Origin: Roseiconus nitratireducens
GTDB lineage: Bacteria; Planctomycetota; Planctomycetia; Pirellulales; Pirellulaceae
Direction: 5' to 3'
Length of the DNA stretch: 64,000 nt
NCBI RefSeq assembly: GCF_008629675.1
Contig: NZ_VWOX01000013.1
Location: 62,001-126,000 of the forward strand
The notes beneath the pieces are model-generated. The model did not search any database. It saw nothing but the letters and a program-made list of their open reading frames with translations, and was not told the DNA's origin. Positions 1 to 9,001 of this stretch are shown in pieces (within the stretch, counting starts at the first letter, position 1; every line of letters starts with the position of its first letter). Both the position numbers and the translations under genes were made by a program.

Positions 1-321
1 ACGTTGGTCAATCGATCCATCGATCGATGTCCTGCGTTCTTCGCTTTCCCCTGCCGCAAGGAGGTCGCGCAGCTGTGCATCACCCTCCCGCTTGCGGGAG
101 GGTCGCGGAGGAGCCCCGCGACGACGCGGTGAGGGTGATTGCAGGGGCCATGCGTCGTTGCCATTTGCTTCCGGTTCTGCCCTCCCCGGAGTCTCGTGCC
201 TCGCCTCCGACCCTCCCGCAAGCGGGAGGGTGAAGTGGTGGAACACGTCGTCGCTGGTCACAAATTCTGGCTGGATGATCCAGCGAGGCTCTGTCCGAAA
301 AGTCGGCCGAGCACATGGGCG
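1..321. other. Non-coding stretch with two opposed palindromes
   Basis: No convincing gene lies here. It is downstream of the purF-like gene, which is on the minus strand. The notable content is a pair of perfect 10-bp-stem palindromes at 82-103 and 210-231, annotated separately. Short reading frames on both strands look like GC-driven noise. Confidence 0.6.
82..231. repeat. Pair of opposed 22-bp palindromes (ACCCTCCCGC stem)
   Basis: Positions 82-103 contain a 10-bp stem ACCCTCCCGC / GCGGGAGGGT with a TT loop. Positions 210-231 contain the same stem with an AA loop, so the second element is the exact reverse complement of the first. They flank about 106 bp downstream of the purF stop. They could form individual hairpins or one long stem. 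No T-tract follows either, so a terminator role is only a guess. Confidence 0.7.
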
Positions 322-1944
322 TCAGGAAACGCTTTGCGGTCCCAGAGATGCCGCCAGTTGCTCGTAGGTGCGGCTGGAATCGGTATCCCGTCCGCGGTTG
401 TCCAAGGCGATCTGGTACAGATGCTGGCCGCAGCTGGTCGGGTACTTACCCGTCACGCAGGCCTGGCACAGACTTTCCGCGGGCAAATCGATCGCCCGCG
501 CGATCGCTTCGACGGGAAGGTAGCGTAGCGAGTCGGCTCCCAGATCGTCCGCGAGCCGTTGCTGGGCGTCGTCGCTCAATTCGCCTTCGACACCGAAGTA
601 CTTCGGACCGATCAACTGATCGATGGTGCTCATGTCGATCCCGTAGAAGCAGGGAGCGACGATCGGGGGACAAGCCACTCGAACGTGGATTTCGCGCGCA
701 CCGCCGACCTGGCGGATGCGGTCGAGCAACACGTTCATGGTGGTGCTGCGAACGATCGAGTCTTCGACCAGGATCACGCGTTTGTCTTTCATCACCTCGC
801 GCAGCGGAGTGTACTTGGTGGCCGCCTTGGCTTTGCGTGCCCGTCCGCCTTCGATGAAGGTGCGTCCCGCGTAGCGGTTCCGGATCAGGCCCTCACGACA
901 AGGGATCGACAACTCGTAGGCCATGGCGTCTGCGGCGGCTTTGCTGGTGTCCGGGACGGGGACGATGATGGTGTCCGGGTCGTCCAACGGAACGCGTCCC
1001 AGCCGGCGTTCGACCTCGGCCAGCTCTTCCCCCAGCCGCGTCCGGCTCAGGTACACGCCGCGGTCATCCAGCGTGCTGGCGACGTTGGCAAAGTAAATCC
1101 ATTCGAAGAAGCAGTGTTTGGGTTTGGCGGTTTCGGCAAACTGCTCGATCCGCAGTCCGTCTTCCGGGTTGATCACGATCGCGTGACCGGGCGGCAGCGA
1201 TTTGATCTGGTCGTTGTCAAATCCGAGGTTCAGCAGCGCCACGCTTTCGCTGGCGGCGGCGAACAGGGGACCTTCGTGCACGTAGCACATCGGCTTGATG
1301 CCCAGCGGGTCGCGGGCAACGATCATTTCGCCTTCGGCGGTCAGCAAGGCGATGGAGTAGGCGCCGTCAAAATTTGCCGCGACTTGTCGCAGCACATCGA
1401 TCCATTCGATTCGTTCGGTCGAATGGCTGAGCACGCGCCCCATCTCATGCAGGATGATCTCGGTGTCGGTGTCCAACGCCAGGTGATGGTCCCCGTCGGC
1501 CAGCAGCCGTTCCTTCAGCACCCCGTAGTTGGCTAGCTGGCCGTTGAAACAGAAGCTGAACCACTTGCGTTTGTGGATGTGCGCGCGTTCAAACGGTTGC
1601 GCGTAGCTGCGGTCGTCCTGTCCGCAGGTGGCGTAGCGGACGTGCCCGATGGCGGCCCGGCCCGCCAGGTGCTTCATCAGCGATTCGCACTTGGCACGAT
1701 GGTTCAGACGGAAAACCTCGGTGACCGTGCCGACATCCTTGAGCGTGTGCAACAGCTGCGGTCGATCCGGGTTGTAAGTGGTCATCCCGGCCGCCAGTTG
1801 GCCGCGGTTCTGGATGTCCAGCAACATTCGGGGCAACAGGCGTGAGATTTGCCGCGGCCCCTCATCGGTGCACACCGGGCTGCGTCCGCGGCCGGACAAG
1901 TGGTAGATGGCCGCGACGCCACACTCGTGATGCAACTCGCTCAT
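322..1944 (-). CDS. purF: Amidophosphoribosyltransferase (glutamine PRPP amidotransferase)
   Basis: 540 aa. First step of purine synthesis: transfers the glutamine amide to PRPP to give phosphoribosylamine, in the cytoplasm. The N-terminal class II glutaminase region begins HHECGVAAIY, with Cys8 as the expected nucleophile after removal of a short propeptide, followed by RNRGQLAAGM-like and GHVRYAT motifs. The C-terminal half is a type I phosphoribosyltransferase with the PRPP loop VILVEDSIVRSTT around residue 390, followed by HVRVACPP. Length is slightly above the usual 470-510 aa, with a planctomycete-style C-terminal tail. The ATG at 1944 is used because Cys lies just inside it. A PurF-like paralogue of different function cannot be excluded, but all the key motifs are present. 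Confidence 0.9.
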   Translation of the reverse strand: MSELHHECGVAAIYHLSGRGRSPVCTDEGPRQISRLLPRMLLDIQNRGQLAAGMTTYNPDRPQLLHTLKDVGTVTEVFRLNHRAKCESLMKHLAGRAAIGHVRYATCGQDDRSYAQPFERAHIHKRKWFSFCFNGQLANYGVLKERLLADGDHHLALDTDTEIILHEMGRVLSHSTERIEWIDVLRQVAANFDGAYSIALLTAEGEMIVARDPLGIKPMCYVHEGPLFAAASESVALLNLGFDNDQIKSLPPGHAIVINPEDGLRIEQFAETAKPKHCFFEWIYFANVASTLDDRGVYLSRTRLGEELAEVERRLGRVPLDDPDTIIVPVPDTSKAAADAMAYELSIPCREGLIRNRYAGRTFIEGGRARKAKAATKYTPLREVMKDKRVILVEDSIVRSTTMNVLLDRIRQVGGAREIHVRVACPPIVAPCFYGIDMSTIDQLIGPKYFGVEGELSDDAQQRLADDLGADSLRYLPVEAIARAIDLPAESLCQACVTGKYPTSCGQHLYQIALDNRGRDTDSSRTYEQLAASLGPQSVS

Positions 1945-2480
1945 ACCGAATTTTGCTCGTCAATCGTTTGGGGGATGACACAACGGGGGCCGACCGCCGT
2001 CGCTGCGATCGGTGATGCGACTGTCGCTATTGTCCAAATGCAGCCAGATTTGTCGAACCGCTCGATCGTGGGAGACTCCCGAATTCCTGAAATTGTCCCC
2101 ACGCCGATGTCGCAGGCGGCCCAGCCCGATGGCTTCGAATGCCGAATGGCGGTATTTTGCCGCTCGGTTAGCCGACCCCACCAGTTTAATTACGTGGCAT
2201 TGGACACGTTCGGGCCGCCGGGCCTTTTGCCGGACCGCGGCACTTGGCAAGCGGAAAGCTCGTCAGTTGACTCTGGCGGCTGGGTGCCAGCGTGTCGGGC
2301 TTCGTCGATTTCCCGGCGAGGACGTTCCCGGCAAGGACCACGCGTTTCAATACGCTGGATTCAAACGCCGGGTTCCAATTCGACGGGTTCCAATTCGCCG
2401 GGTTCCAATGCGCCGTGATGCCGCCGCGGTCGGTTGAATTTCTTTTGTCCTGATTGTCATTCCGCGACCGAATTGCCTCC
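1945..2480. other. Intergenic stretch between purF and proB
   Basis: About 535 bp between divergently transcribed purF and proB, so it should hold both promoters. Apart from a 15-bp tandem repeat at 2356-2414 I see no conserved element. Reading frames here on either strand are low-complexity or run into the repeat. Confidence 0.5.
2356..2414. repeat. 15-bp tandem repeat upstream of proB
   Basis: Three units of GGGTTCCAATTCGCC type at 2370-2384, 2385-2399 and 2400-2414 differ at one or two positions each. A more degenerate unit precedes them at 2356-2369. The array ends about 65 bp before the proB start. The period is a multiple of three, so it reads as a repeated peptide in every frame, but the surrounding frames lack other coding signs. 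Confidence 0.75.
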
Positions 2481-3644
2481 GTGTCCGAATCTTCCTCTTC
2501 CGCACAACCGTCCGACTTTCGCAGCGAAGCGATCGAAGGCGCACAGAGCGTGGTCGTCAAAGTCGGGACGCGCGTGTTGACCGACTCCAACGGCAAGTTG
2601 GACCGTCAGCGGATCGAAACGCTGTCGGCAGGTTTGTGTGAAATCGCCGAAAGCGGTCGCCAAACGATCATGGTCAGCAGCGGCGCCGTCGGTGCCGGTA
2701 TGGGAAAGCTGGGGTTGGAGGAACGCCCGACCGGGTTGAGCCAGTTGCAGGCGATCGCGGCGGTTGGTCAGGCGGACTTGATACAGGCCTACGAACGGGC
2801 ATTGGCCAAGCGTGGGCGTCACGCGGCACAGGTGTTGTTGACGCGATCGGACTTGAAACGGCGCGATGCTTACTTGCACGTCCGCAACGCGCTCGGCCAG
2901 ATCCACCAGTTCGGCGCCGTGGCGATCGTCAACGAGAACGATTCGGTTGCGGTTTCGGAATTGATGACGACCTTCGGCGACAACGACCGTCTGGCGGCCC
3001 AGGTCGCGGGACTGCTGGGCGACGCGCTGTTGGTGATTCTGTCGGACATCGACGGCCTGTATGACGGACCGCCGGAATTGGATTCGAGCAAACGCATCGA
3101 ATTGGTCGAATCGCTGGATGATTCGGTGTTCTCCTTGGCACAGGACCATCGCAACCCGCTCAGCAAAGGTGGCATGGCCAGCAAGCTGGCCGCGGCCCAA
3201 CTTGCCAATTCCTATGGGCACCCGGTGATCATCGGCCCCGGCCGCGACGATCAGGTGCTGGGCAAGGTGCTCCGCGGAGAAAACATCGGGACGTTGTTTT
3301 TGCCGCCGCATCGCGGGCTCCGCGGCCGTCGACGTTGGATCAGTGGATCCGCGGAGATTGCCGGCAAGCTGGTGCTGGACGCCGGTGCCGCCCGCGCCCT
3401 GCGGCACGACGGGCGAAGCCTGCTGGCCATCGGAATCATCGACGTGAAGGGGGACTTCGATGCCGGCGACGTGGTGTTGCTGGTGGATGCCGACGGCCGC
3501 GAAGTGGGACGCGGGCTGTGCAACTATCCGGCCGACGAGGTGCGTCAGATCCGGGGACACGCCAGCGACGCGATCGCCGAGATTCTGGGGCATCGGCCAT
3601 ACGAATCGGTGGTGCATCGCGATAACATGACCGTTGTGACATAA
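2481..3644 (+). CDS. proB: Glutamate 5-kinase
   Basis: 387 aa from GTG 2481; an in-frame TTG at 2454 would add 9 residues. Phosphorylates L-glutamate to gamma-glutamyl phosphate, the first step of proline synthesis, in the cytoplasm. An amino-acid kinase domain (about residues 20-270) shows SVVVKVGTRVLT, the VSSGAVGAG glycine motif, the VNENDSV substrate motif and GTLFLPP-type ends. A C-terminal PUA domain (about 285-375) begins RRWISGSAEIAGKL and contains the typical GIIDVKGDFDAGDVV segment. No Shine-Dalgarno site decides between GTG and TTG; GTG gives an N-terminus closer to the family. The usual partner proA is not in view. Confidence 0.93.
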   Translation: MSESSSSAQPSDFRSEAIEGAQSVVVKVGTRVLTDSNGKLDRQRIETLSAGLCEIAESGRQTIMVSSGAVGAGMGKLGLEERPTGLSQLQAIAAVGQADLIQAYERALAKRGRHAAQVLLTRSDLKRRDAYLHVRNALGQIHQFGAVAIVNENDSVAVSELMTTFGDNDRLAAQVAGLLGDALLVILSDIDGLYDGPPELDSSKRIELVESLDDSVFSLAQDHRNPLSKGGMASKLAAAQLANSYGHPVIIGPGRDDQVLGKVLRGENIGTLFLPPHRGLRGRRRWISGSAEIAGKLVLDAGAARALRHDGRSLLAIGIIDVKGDFDAGDVVLLVDADGREVGRGLCNYPADEVRQIRGHASDAIAEILGHRPYESVVHRDNMTVVT

Positions 3645-3686
3645 CAAACGCTGCTGTTGCCGGACGCGCGTGCGCTGGGGATCGAC

Positions 3687-4637
3687 ATGACTCAAAAGCC
3701 GGCCAGACCCTGCATCGTCGCGCGGGCTGGTTTCTCATTCATCGAACTGATTGTTCTGCTGCTGATCCTGGTCGTGGTTCTGGCCTTGGTCATGATGCGC
3801 GTCGGTACCAGCCGCGAAGCGTCTCGTCGGATCGATTGTGAAAGCAACTTGAGAGCCCTGTTTGTCGCGTTGGAAAGTTACTCGTTGCGATACGGGCATT
3901 TTCCCGCGGGAACGATCAATGCCACCGGGCCGATCCGCAGCGAGCCGCAGGGTTACCACCAGAACTGGGCTTCGGCGATTCTGCCCGGGTTGGAGCAGCA
4001 GGCGCTCTATGAGCAGATCGATTTCGACTACGGCGTGTACGCGCCCGAGAATCGCGCGGTCACGATGACCGGCGTGCCTGGGTTCCAATGCCCGGCATCG
4101 ATCACCACCTTGGCCGCCAACGCCTCGACGTATGCCGGTGTGAGTTCATCGACGGAGCGACCGATCGACGTGGACGGCAACGGGATGATGATCTTGAATC
4201 GTCCCCTGGGACCTCGCGACGCTGCGGACGGTTTGTCGTACGTGTTGATCGTTGCCGAAAAGGCTCAAGATTTTGGCGGACGTGCGTCATTGCCAAGTCG
4301 GGCGGCCGCCGCGGTGACGCCTGGGGCGCTGTCGTGGAACAGCGGGACGCGGGCCTCGCTGCGTACCGCGGGGCATCGGATCAATGCGCCTCCGCCGGAT
4401 GCCGAGATTGACCCACTGTTCGTCGGCGGTTTCTCCAGCAATCACGCCGGCGGCGCCTACCTGATGACGGCGGCGGGCGAGTTCAACTTCTTTTCCGCCC
4501 AGACGGATTTGGAGTTGTTGCGGCAACTGGCGGGGCGGAGCGAAGGCGTGTCGGCCGAACCGCCGGACGTCGAACCGGATTCTTCTGGGACGGAAACGTC
4601 AGACGACGGCAACGGGCAGGATTCGCCCGCGCGGTAG
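3687..4637 (+). CDS. DUF1559-type pseudopilin (prepilin-like N-terminus)
   Basis: 316 aa from ATG 3687. The N-terminus has the type IV prepilin pattern: a short basic leader, then GFSFIELIVLLLIL with Gly before the processed Phe and Glu at +5, leading into a hydrophobic helix. The SREASRRIDCESNLR segment and a later H-x-GGAYLM-type C-terminal region are typical of the very abundant planctomycete DUF1559 family, which is thought to form secreted or pilus-like structures. The C-terminus carries an acidic, Ser/Glu-rich tail. It lies 42 bp after proB, in the same direction, and may be co-transcribed, but no functional link is known. The exact role is unknown. Confidence 0.85.
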   Translation: MTQKPARPCIVARAGFSFIELIVLLLILVVVLALVMMRVGTSREASRRIDCESNLRALFVALESYSLRYGHFPAGTINATGPIRSEPQGYHQNWASAILPGLEQQALYEQIDFDYGVYAPENRAVTMTGVPGFQCPASITTLAANASTYAGVSSSTERPIDVDGNGMMILNRPLGPRDAADGLSYVLIVAEKAQDFGGRASLPSRAAAAVTPGALSWNSGTRASLRTAGHRINAPPPDAEIDPLFVGGFSSNHAGGAYLMTAAGEFNFFSAQTDLELLRQLAGRSEGVSAEPPDVEPDSSGTETSDDGNGQDSPAR

Positions 4638-4755
4638 CGGTGGGTCCAGCGTCCGACCTGGTGGCCTGGTTGCTTCACCCTCCCACACGCCATGGGCATC
4701 GACGCCCGTCACTTCACCGCGGGGTGATCGCCGGATGCCGCTTCTTGCTGGCGGT

Positions 4756-5250
4756 TCACCACTGCTCGTAGGGGCGGGGCCGCAGTTGCATGAAGAGCGC
4801 CTTTTTCTGATCCGGCAGCGAAAAATCGAATCCGCAACTTTGCAGGAAAGTTTCCGAGGCACTGATCGCCATCACTTCCATGACGCCCAGGTCACGGGCC
4901 CGGTCGGTACACAGCTTGACCAGTCTTCGTCCCACGCCGAAGCGTTGATAATCCGGATGAACGGCCAGGCACATCAGTTCGGCCAGCTTGGTGCTGTAGA
5001 CCTCCACCGCCGAGAAACCCACGCAACGCATCGCCGATTCTTGTTCCCCGACGACTGCCACGAATCCGTGCCGTGACAATTCGATGATCTCCGCCTCGGT
5101 GCGGGAGAGCAGTTTTCGCTGAGCAACGAAGGGACGCATCAAAGCGTGGATGGCCGCAGCGTCGGAGGGCAAGGCCTGGCGGAGTTTCAATCCTTCCGGA
5201 AATGCGTCGGCAGGCGGAATGTTTCCTTCACTCATCAGCGGTCGATCCAT
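4756..5250 (-). CDS. GNAT-family N-acetyltransferase, ArgA-like
   Basis: 164 aa. The start at 5250 is chosen because its ATG overlaps the aroDE stop codon as TGATG, which implies translational coupling; an internal ATG at 5235 is an alternative. Acetyl-CoA-binding GNAT motif A is VHPDYQRFGVGRRLV, preceded by CLA and followed by ARDLGV and a CGFDF motif near the C-terminus. This arrangement (CLAVHPDYQ, then TxxFLQSCGF) resembles the acetyltransferase half of N-acetylglutamate synthases, so a role in arginine synthesis is plausible but not shown. No amino-acid-kinase domain is attached. It follows a shikimate-pathway gene, which does not by itself explain the substrate. Confidence 0.75.
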   Translation of the reverse strand: MDRPLMSEGNIPPADAFPEGLKLRQALPSDAAAIHALMRPFVAQRKLLSRTEAEIIELSRHGFVAVVGEQESAMRCVGFSAVEVYSTKLAELMCLAVHPDYQRFGVGRRLVKLCTDRARDLGVMEVMAISASETFLQSCGFDFSLPDQKKALFMQLRPRPYEQW

Positions 5251-6743
5251 CAGTGAAGCTGAACGGGGTTGGTCGCTTGTTTGATCGTTTTTCGCAACAG
5301 CATCACCGGCGCCTCCTTGCCGGTGAACAGTTTGAACTGGTATGCGGCCTGGCGGACGAACATATCGATCCCGGTGATGATTCGGCACTGGGCCTGCTTG
5401 GCGTACTTGATCAACATCGTGTTTTCAGGGTTGTACACGGTATCAAACACGACCATGAACTGGTTGAGCGCCGACGCGTTGTAGGGAGAGACGTCGACGT
5501 TGGGGTGCATGCCAACGGGCGTTCCGTTGATTAGCAATTGGACCTTTTGGTTGTGGCGCTCTTCCCAGGGCACCACGCGGCAACCGATCTCCGACGCCAA
5601 CTGGTTGGCGCGGGCCTCCGTCCGCGACGCGATGACGACATCGGCGTGCCGTTGTTTCAATCCCCAAGCGATGGCACGTGAGACGCCGCCGGCGCCCAGG
5701 ATCAACGCGGTCACGCCCTGCATGGCCGTTTCCTTGTCGGCGTCCTGACGCTGCAAGACCTCGGTGATGCAGTCCATCGCCGCGCGATAATCGGTGTTGT
5801 ATCCCAGTCGGTTTCCGTCGTGAAACACCATGGTATTGATCGCACCGATGCCGGTCGCGCTGGATTCGGCTTGGGAGCAGTAATCCAGGGCGCGCTCCTT
5901 GTGCGGGATGGTGATGCTGATCCCCTGCAGCCCGATGACTTCCGCCGCTTCCATGAAATTGTGCAGATCGTCGTAGGGGACGCGCAGTGGCAGGTAGCGG
6001 GCGTTCAACTCTTCAGCTTTGAACGCCGTGTTGTGGATCAACGGGCTGTAGCTGTGGGCGACCGGGTCTGCGATCACTCCAAACAATTCCGTTTGGTCGT
6101 TGATGTTTTTGACATCGTACAGGGTTTGCATTTCTTTCCAGTTCAGCTGGCCGGGGGCCATCTTCTTGTCGGCGCTGAACGTGGCGTAAGTGAAGGGGGC
6201 TCCGAATCGGTTGGCCAGGATTCTGGTCAGCGTGCCGATCTCCCCCATGCAAATCCCGATGGTGGGCAGCTTGGCGTTGCGGATCAGTTCGAACATGCGG
6301 ACGTTGTCGGCGAACGAATTCGCCATCGTCGCGATCTTGACGATGTCGGCGTCCTCCTCGGCCATTGCCGCGTGCAATTCCTCCAGGTTGTCCGGGGTCC
6401 CGGAGAAATCGTGGTAGCTGATGATCCGTTTGGTGTTGCCGTAGCGGGGGATTTGGGACGCAACGTCGGCTTCGATGTCGACGTACTCGGCACCGGCAAC
6501 GATCGCTGAACGCAGCAGCATCAAGCGGTCCTGTTCGCTCTTGGTCCAGCGGCCACCGTCTTCGCGGCGGCGGACGGTCAGCACGACCGGGCCGGGGCGA
6601 TCGTTCAGCAATCGGCCCAGGTTGACCGCGCGGCCGATGTAGTCCAGCCGCAACTCGACGAGTTCGGCTCCTTGTTCGACGAGGTGCTTGTGTTCGGCAA
6701 TCATCCGCGTGTGGCGGCTGCGACCGAGGCTGACACAAATCAT
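5250..6743 (-). CDS. aroDE: Fused 3-dehydroquinate dehydratase / shikimate dehydrogenase (AroD-AroE)
   Basis: 497 aa bifunctional enzyme of the shikimate pathway. Residues about 1-220 are type I dehydroquinase, with VELRLDYIG, the catalytic SYHDF His and the Schiff-base lysine in VKIAT. Residues about 225-490 are shikimate dehydrogenase, with FGVIADPVAHSYSP, the catalytic Lys in TIPHKE, GYNTDY, and the NADP-binding LILGAGGVSRAI. It therefore converts 3-dehydroquinate through 3-dehydroshikimate to shikimate in the cytoplasm. Such AroDE fusions are known in plants, chlamydiae and planctomycetes. Its stop codon overlaps the start of the downstream GNAT gene. Confidence 0.95.
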   Translation of the reverse strand: MICVSLGRSRHTRMIAEHKHLVEQGAELVELRLDYIGRAVNLGRLLNDRPGPVVLTVRRREDGGRWTKSEQDRLMLLRSAIVAGAEYVDIEADVASQIPRYGNTKRIISYHDFSGTPDNLEELHAAMAEEDADIVKIATMANSFADNVRMFELIRNAKLPTIGICMGEIGTLTRILANRFGAPFTYATFSADKKMAPGQLNWKEMQTLYDVKNINDQTELFGVIADPVAHSYSPLIHNTAFKAEELNARYLPLRVPYDDLHNFMEAAEVIGLQGISITIPHKERALDYCSQAESSATGIGAINTMVFHDGNRLGYNTDYRAAMDCITEVLQRQDADKETAMQGVTALILGAGGVSRAIAWGLKQRHADVVIASRTEARANQLASEIGCRVVPWEERHNQKVQLLINGTPVGMHPNVDVSPYNASALNQFMVVFDTVYNPENTMLIKYAKQAQCRIITGIDMFVRQAAYQFKLFTGKEAPVMLLRKTIKQATNPVQLH

Positions 6744-7149
6744 GTTTTATGAGGGTCGGATATGATGAAATGTCGGAAGTCGGCACGGAGTCGGTTCCGA
6801 CCCCGCCGGCGGCCGGCATTGGTTGCCGCCTTTGCGAACAGCGTATAATAGACGGGTCCCATTGATCGAGCGGGGGTCTTTTCGGAATCTGGAGGCTCCG
6901 CGAGCAGAGTTTTTACGAATCCGTCACGCTTTCCCGCCACGCCGTCCGTTCCGCCCGCCTGATCCCTCCCTCCCGCTGAAAACTTCGATGAATGGTCCGA
7001 CCATCGACCGGTCAGACCTTGCTCGGACAATTGTTTCTTCCGAGGTGCAGTTCTTCCGAGATGCAGTCGACCCAGCTGGCTGCGCCCGTTGCGGACGTGA
7101 CGCCGCATCGCGGCCGACCCGGGAATCTTTCGATCGAATTTCCATTCAA
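6744..7149. other. Intergenic stretch between aroDE and the propeller gene
   Basis: About 405 bp between divergent genes. The open frame of the downstream protein extends back to 6823, but the N-terminal extension looks unlike protein and lies before the signal peptide. I see no repeat, RNA gene or clear promoter consensus. Confidence 0.45.
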
Positions 7150-8340
7150 ATGAACTTCATCATGTTGCTTCTGAAAACACTTTTGCGCTCCCGCCATCAC
7201 GGTCCGTCGATCCACCTCCGGTCGATGGCTCGGTCGACACGGTGTCGGCTGGGATTGGGGATGGCCCTGGTCGTTCTGGGGTTCGCACCGGTCCGGGCCA
7301 AAGATTGGAACTTTCCCCGCGGCGATGCCGCGGCGTCGGGAGCCACGGAGACAAGCTTGCCGGAAAACCTGGCCGTCGCCTGGGAATTCGAAGCCGATGA
7401 AGCGATCGAGACGACGCCGGTGGTCAGCGGCCAACGTGTGTTCGTGGCCGATGTGATGGGAACGGTTTACGCACTTGCCCGGCAGGACGGCAAAGAGCTG
7501 TGGCGCAAGTCCTACGACACCGGTTTTCTGGCGGCACCGGTCGTGGCCAACGATCAACTGGTCATCGGCGATATCGATGGCAACGTGTACGCCCTGGCCG
7601 CCGAGGATGGCAGCGAGCGTTGGAAGCAGGCCACCGAGGGCGAAATCAGCGGTGCGGCAGCCATCTATGGTGAGAATGTGCTGGTGGCCAGCCAGGACGG
7701 CAAACTGTATTGCTTTCGGGCGGACTCGGGAGAGCCGGTCTGGACATATCAGGCCGACGACCAGATCCGCTGCGCTCCGACGGTCGCGGGCGATCGGACG
7801 TTTTTGGGAGGCTGCGATGCGAAACTGCACGTGATCGATCTGAACACCGGGAAAGCCGTTGGGGACACGTTGCCGCTGGCCGGACCGACCGGCAGCACCC
7901 CCGCAATCCAGGGCGACGTGGCGGTCGTTCCCGTGATGGACGGTTCCGTGTTTGCGTTCAATTGGAAGAACAAACAGCAGGTTTGGCGGTATGAGGATTT
8001 GGAGCGAGCCCAGGAGTACCGCAGCAGTGCGGCGATCCGTGGCGATCTGGCGGTGGTCAGCAGCCAACGCAAGCAGATCGATGCGATCGATTTGAAGACC
8101 GGCAAGCGGATTTGGCGTCACACGCTCCGCCGCCGCGCCGACGCATCGCCGGTGATTGCGGGCGACGACGTGTGGGTCCCGGCGACCGATGGCCGGCTGG
8201 TTCGGCTGTCATTGAAAGACGGCACGGAGAAATGGGTGTACGAAATCCGCGGCGGGTTCATCGCCGGCGTGGCCGTGACCGACGATGAGCTATTCGTTGC
8301 CGATGACAACGGCGTGGTCCGCTGCTTTCGCGGCCCCTGA
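7150..8340 (+). CDS. Secreted PQQ-like beta-propeller protein
   Basis: 396 aa from ATG 7150; ATG 7225 is an equally good start because the signal peptide (arginines, then LGLGMALVVLGFAPVRA) begins there. The mature part is a run of WD-like PQQ repeats of about 40 residues with the recurring pattern G-x-V-Y-A-L-A-x-x-D-G-x-x-x-W-x, for example GTVYALARQDGKELWRK and GNVYALAAEDGSERWKQ. It begins KDWNFPRGDAAASG, a common start in planctomycete periplasmic propellers. BamB-type PQQ-repeat proteins act as scaffolds or PQQ enzymes; no enzyme signature is visible, so only a periplasmic propeller of unknown role is claimed. Confidence 0.85.
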   Translation: MNFIMLLLKTLLRSRHHGPSIHLRSMARSTRCRLGLGMALVVLGFAPVRAKDWNFPRGDAAASGATETSLPENLAVAWEFEADEAIETTPVVSGQRVFVADVMGTVYALARQDGKELWRKSYDTGFLAAPVVANDQLVIGDIDGNVYALAAEDGSERWKQATEGEISGAAAIYGENVLVASQDGKLYCFRADSGEPVWTYQADDQIRCAPTVAGDRTFLGGCDAKLHVIDLNTGKAVGDTLPLAGPTGSTPAIQGDVAVVPVMDGSVFAFNWKNKQQVWRYEDLERAQEYRSSAAIRGDLAVVSSQRKQIDAIDLKTGKRIWRHTLRRRADASPVIAGDDVWVPATDGRLVRLSLKDGTEKWVYEIRGGFIAGVAVTDDELFVADDNGVVRCFRGP

Positions 8341-8356
8341 CCACCGCGGACCCGTT

Positions 8357-8403
8357 CAAGATCGGGGACAGAGCACCGCCGCAAGATCGGGGACAGAGCA
8401 CCG
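8357..8403. repeat. 22-bp direct repeat, two copies
   Basis: The 22-mer beginning CAAGATCGGGGACAGAGC occurs at 8357-8378 and again at 8382-8403, a 25-bp period. It lies in the 128-bp gap between the convergent propeller and RidA genes. No function is apparent. Confidence 0.75.
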
Positions 8404-8468
8404 TGTGGGGACTGGGCAGATTCCCGGCCCGAGGGTTGGGCGGGTGAGCGGGCCTGGTCCCGGTGGGA

Positions 8469-8933
8469 TCAGGCGTTCAGCTGGAAGATGGCTTCGATTT
8501 CCACGGCGATTCCGCCGGGCAGGGCGTTGGTGCCCAGCGCGCTGCGGGCTCCGACGCCTTTTTCTTCTCCAAACACCTCTCGGAACAGTTCGCTGCAACC
8601 GTTGATCACGGCCGGAGGAGCTTCGAAGTCGTCGGTGCAGCGGACCAGCCCCAGCAGCTTCACGACTCGCTCAATTCGGTCCAACGATCCGAGTTGTTTC
8701 TCGAGCGTCGCCAGGATGCCCAGCCCGGTCAATCGGGCCGCCGCGTAACCGGCCTCGACATCCATGTCGGCTCCCAGCCGACCGGTCGTCAATTTCTTGT
8801 CGTAGCCCAACGGGCCATGGCCAGAGACGTAGGCCATGTCGCCAACGACGACGACTGGTTTGTAAACACCTGCGGGAGCGGGCGCCGGGGGGAGTTCAAG
8901 ACCGAGCTCTTTTAAACGGGATGTATTCGACAT
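8469..8933 (-). CDS. RidA/YjgF-family protein
   Basis: 154 aa from ATG 8933; the frame extends further upstream, but that part overlaps the hisI region and looks non-coding. It resembles the YjgF/RidA family branch with an N-terminal LKELGLELPPAPAPAG, YVSGHGPL, a GxLGADMDVEAGYAAARLTGLGILA helix and a C-terminal GTNALPGGIAVEIEA strand. RidA proteins hydrolyse reactive enamine/imine intermediates of amino-acid metabolism. The canonical active-site Arg is replaced in this branch (the GTNALP context), so deaminase activity is uncertain. It lies 68 bp downstream of hisI in the same direction, probably one transcript. Confidence 0.85.
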   Translation of the reverse strand: MSNTSRLKELGLELPPAPAPAGVYKPVVVVGDMAYVSGHGPLGYDKKLTTGRLGADMDVEAGYAAARLTGLGILATLEKQLGSLDRIERVVKLLGLVRCTDDFEAPPAVINGCSELFREVFGEEKGVGARSALGTNALPGGIAVEIEAIFQLNA

Positions 8934-9001
8934 TGTGGGACTGCCATCGGGAAAGGGGAATCGGAAACTCGTCGCGCCAGCCGCCGGCGGACGTTTTGGC
9001 G

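Noticed and set aside
559..1536. 325-codon plus frame opposite purF
   Set aside because: Antisense to a protein with intact glutaminase and PRPP motifs.
2457..3695. 412-codon minus frame opposite proB
   Set aside because: The plus strand is a clear glutamate 5-kinase.
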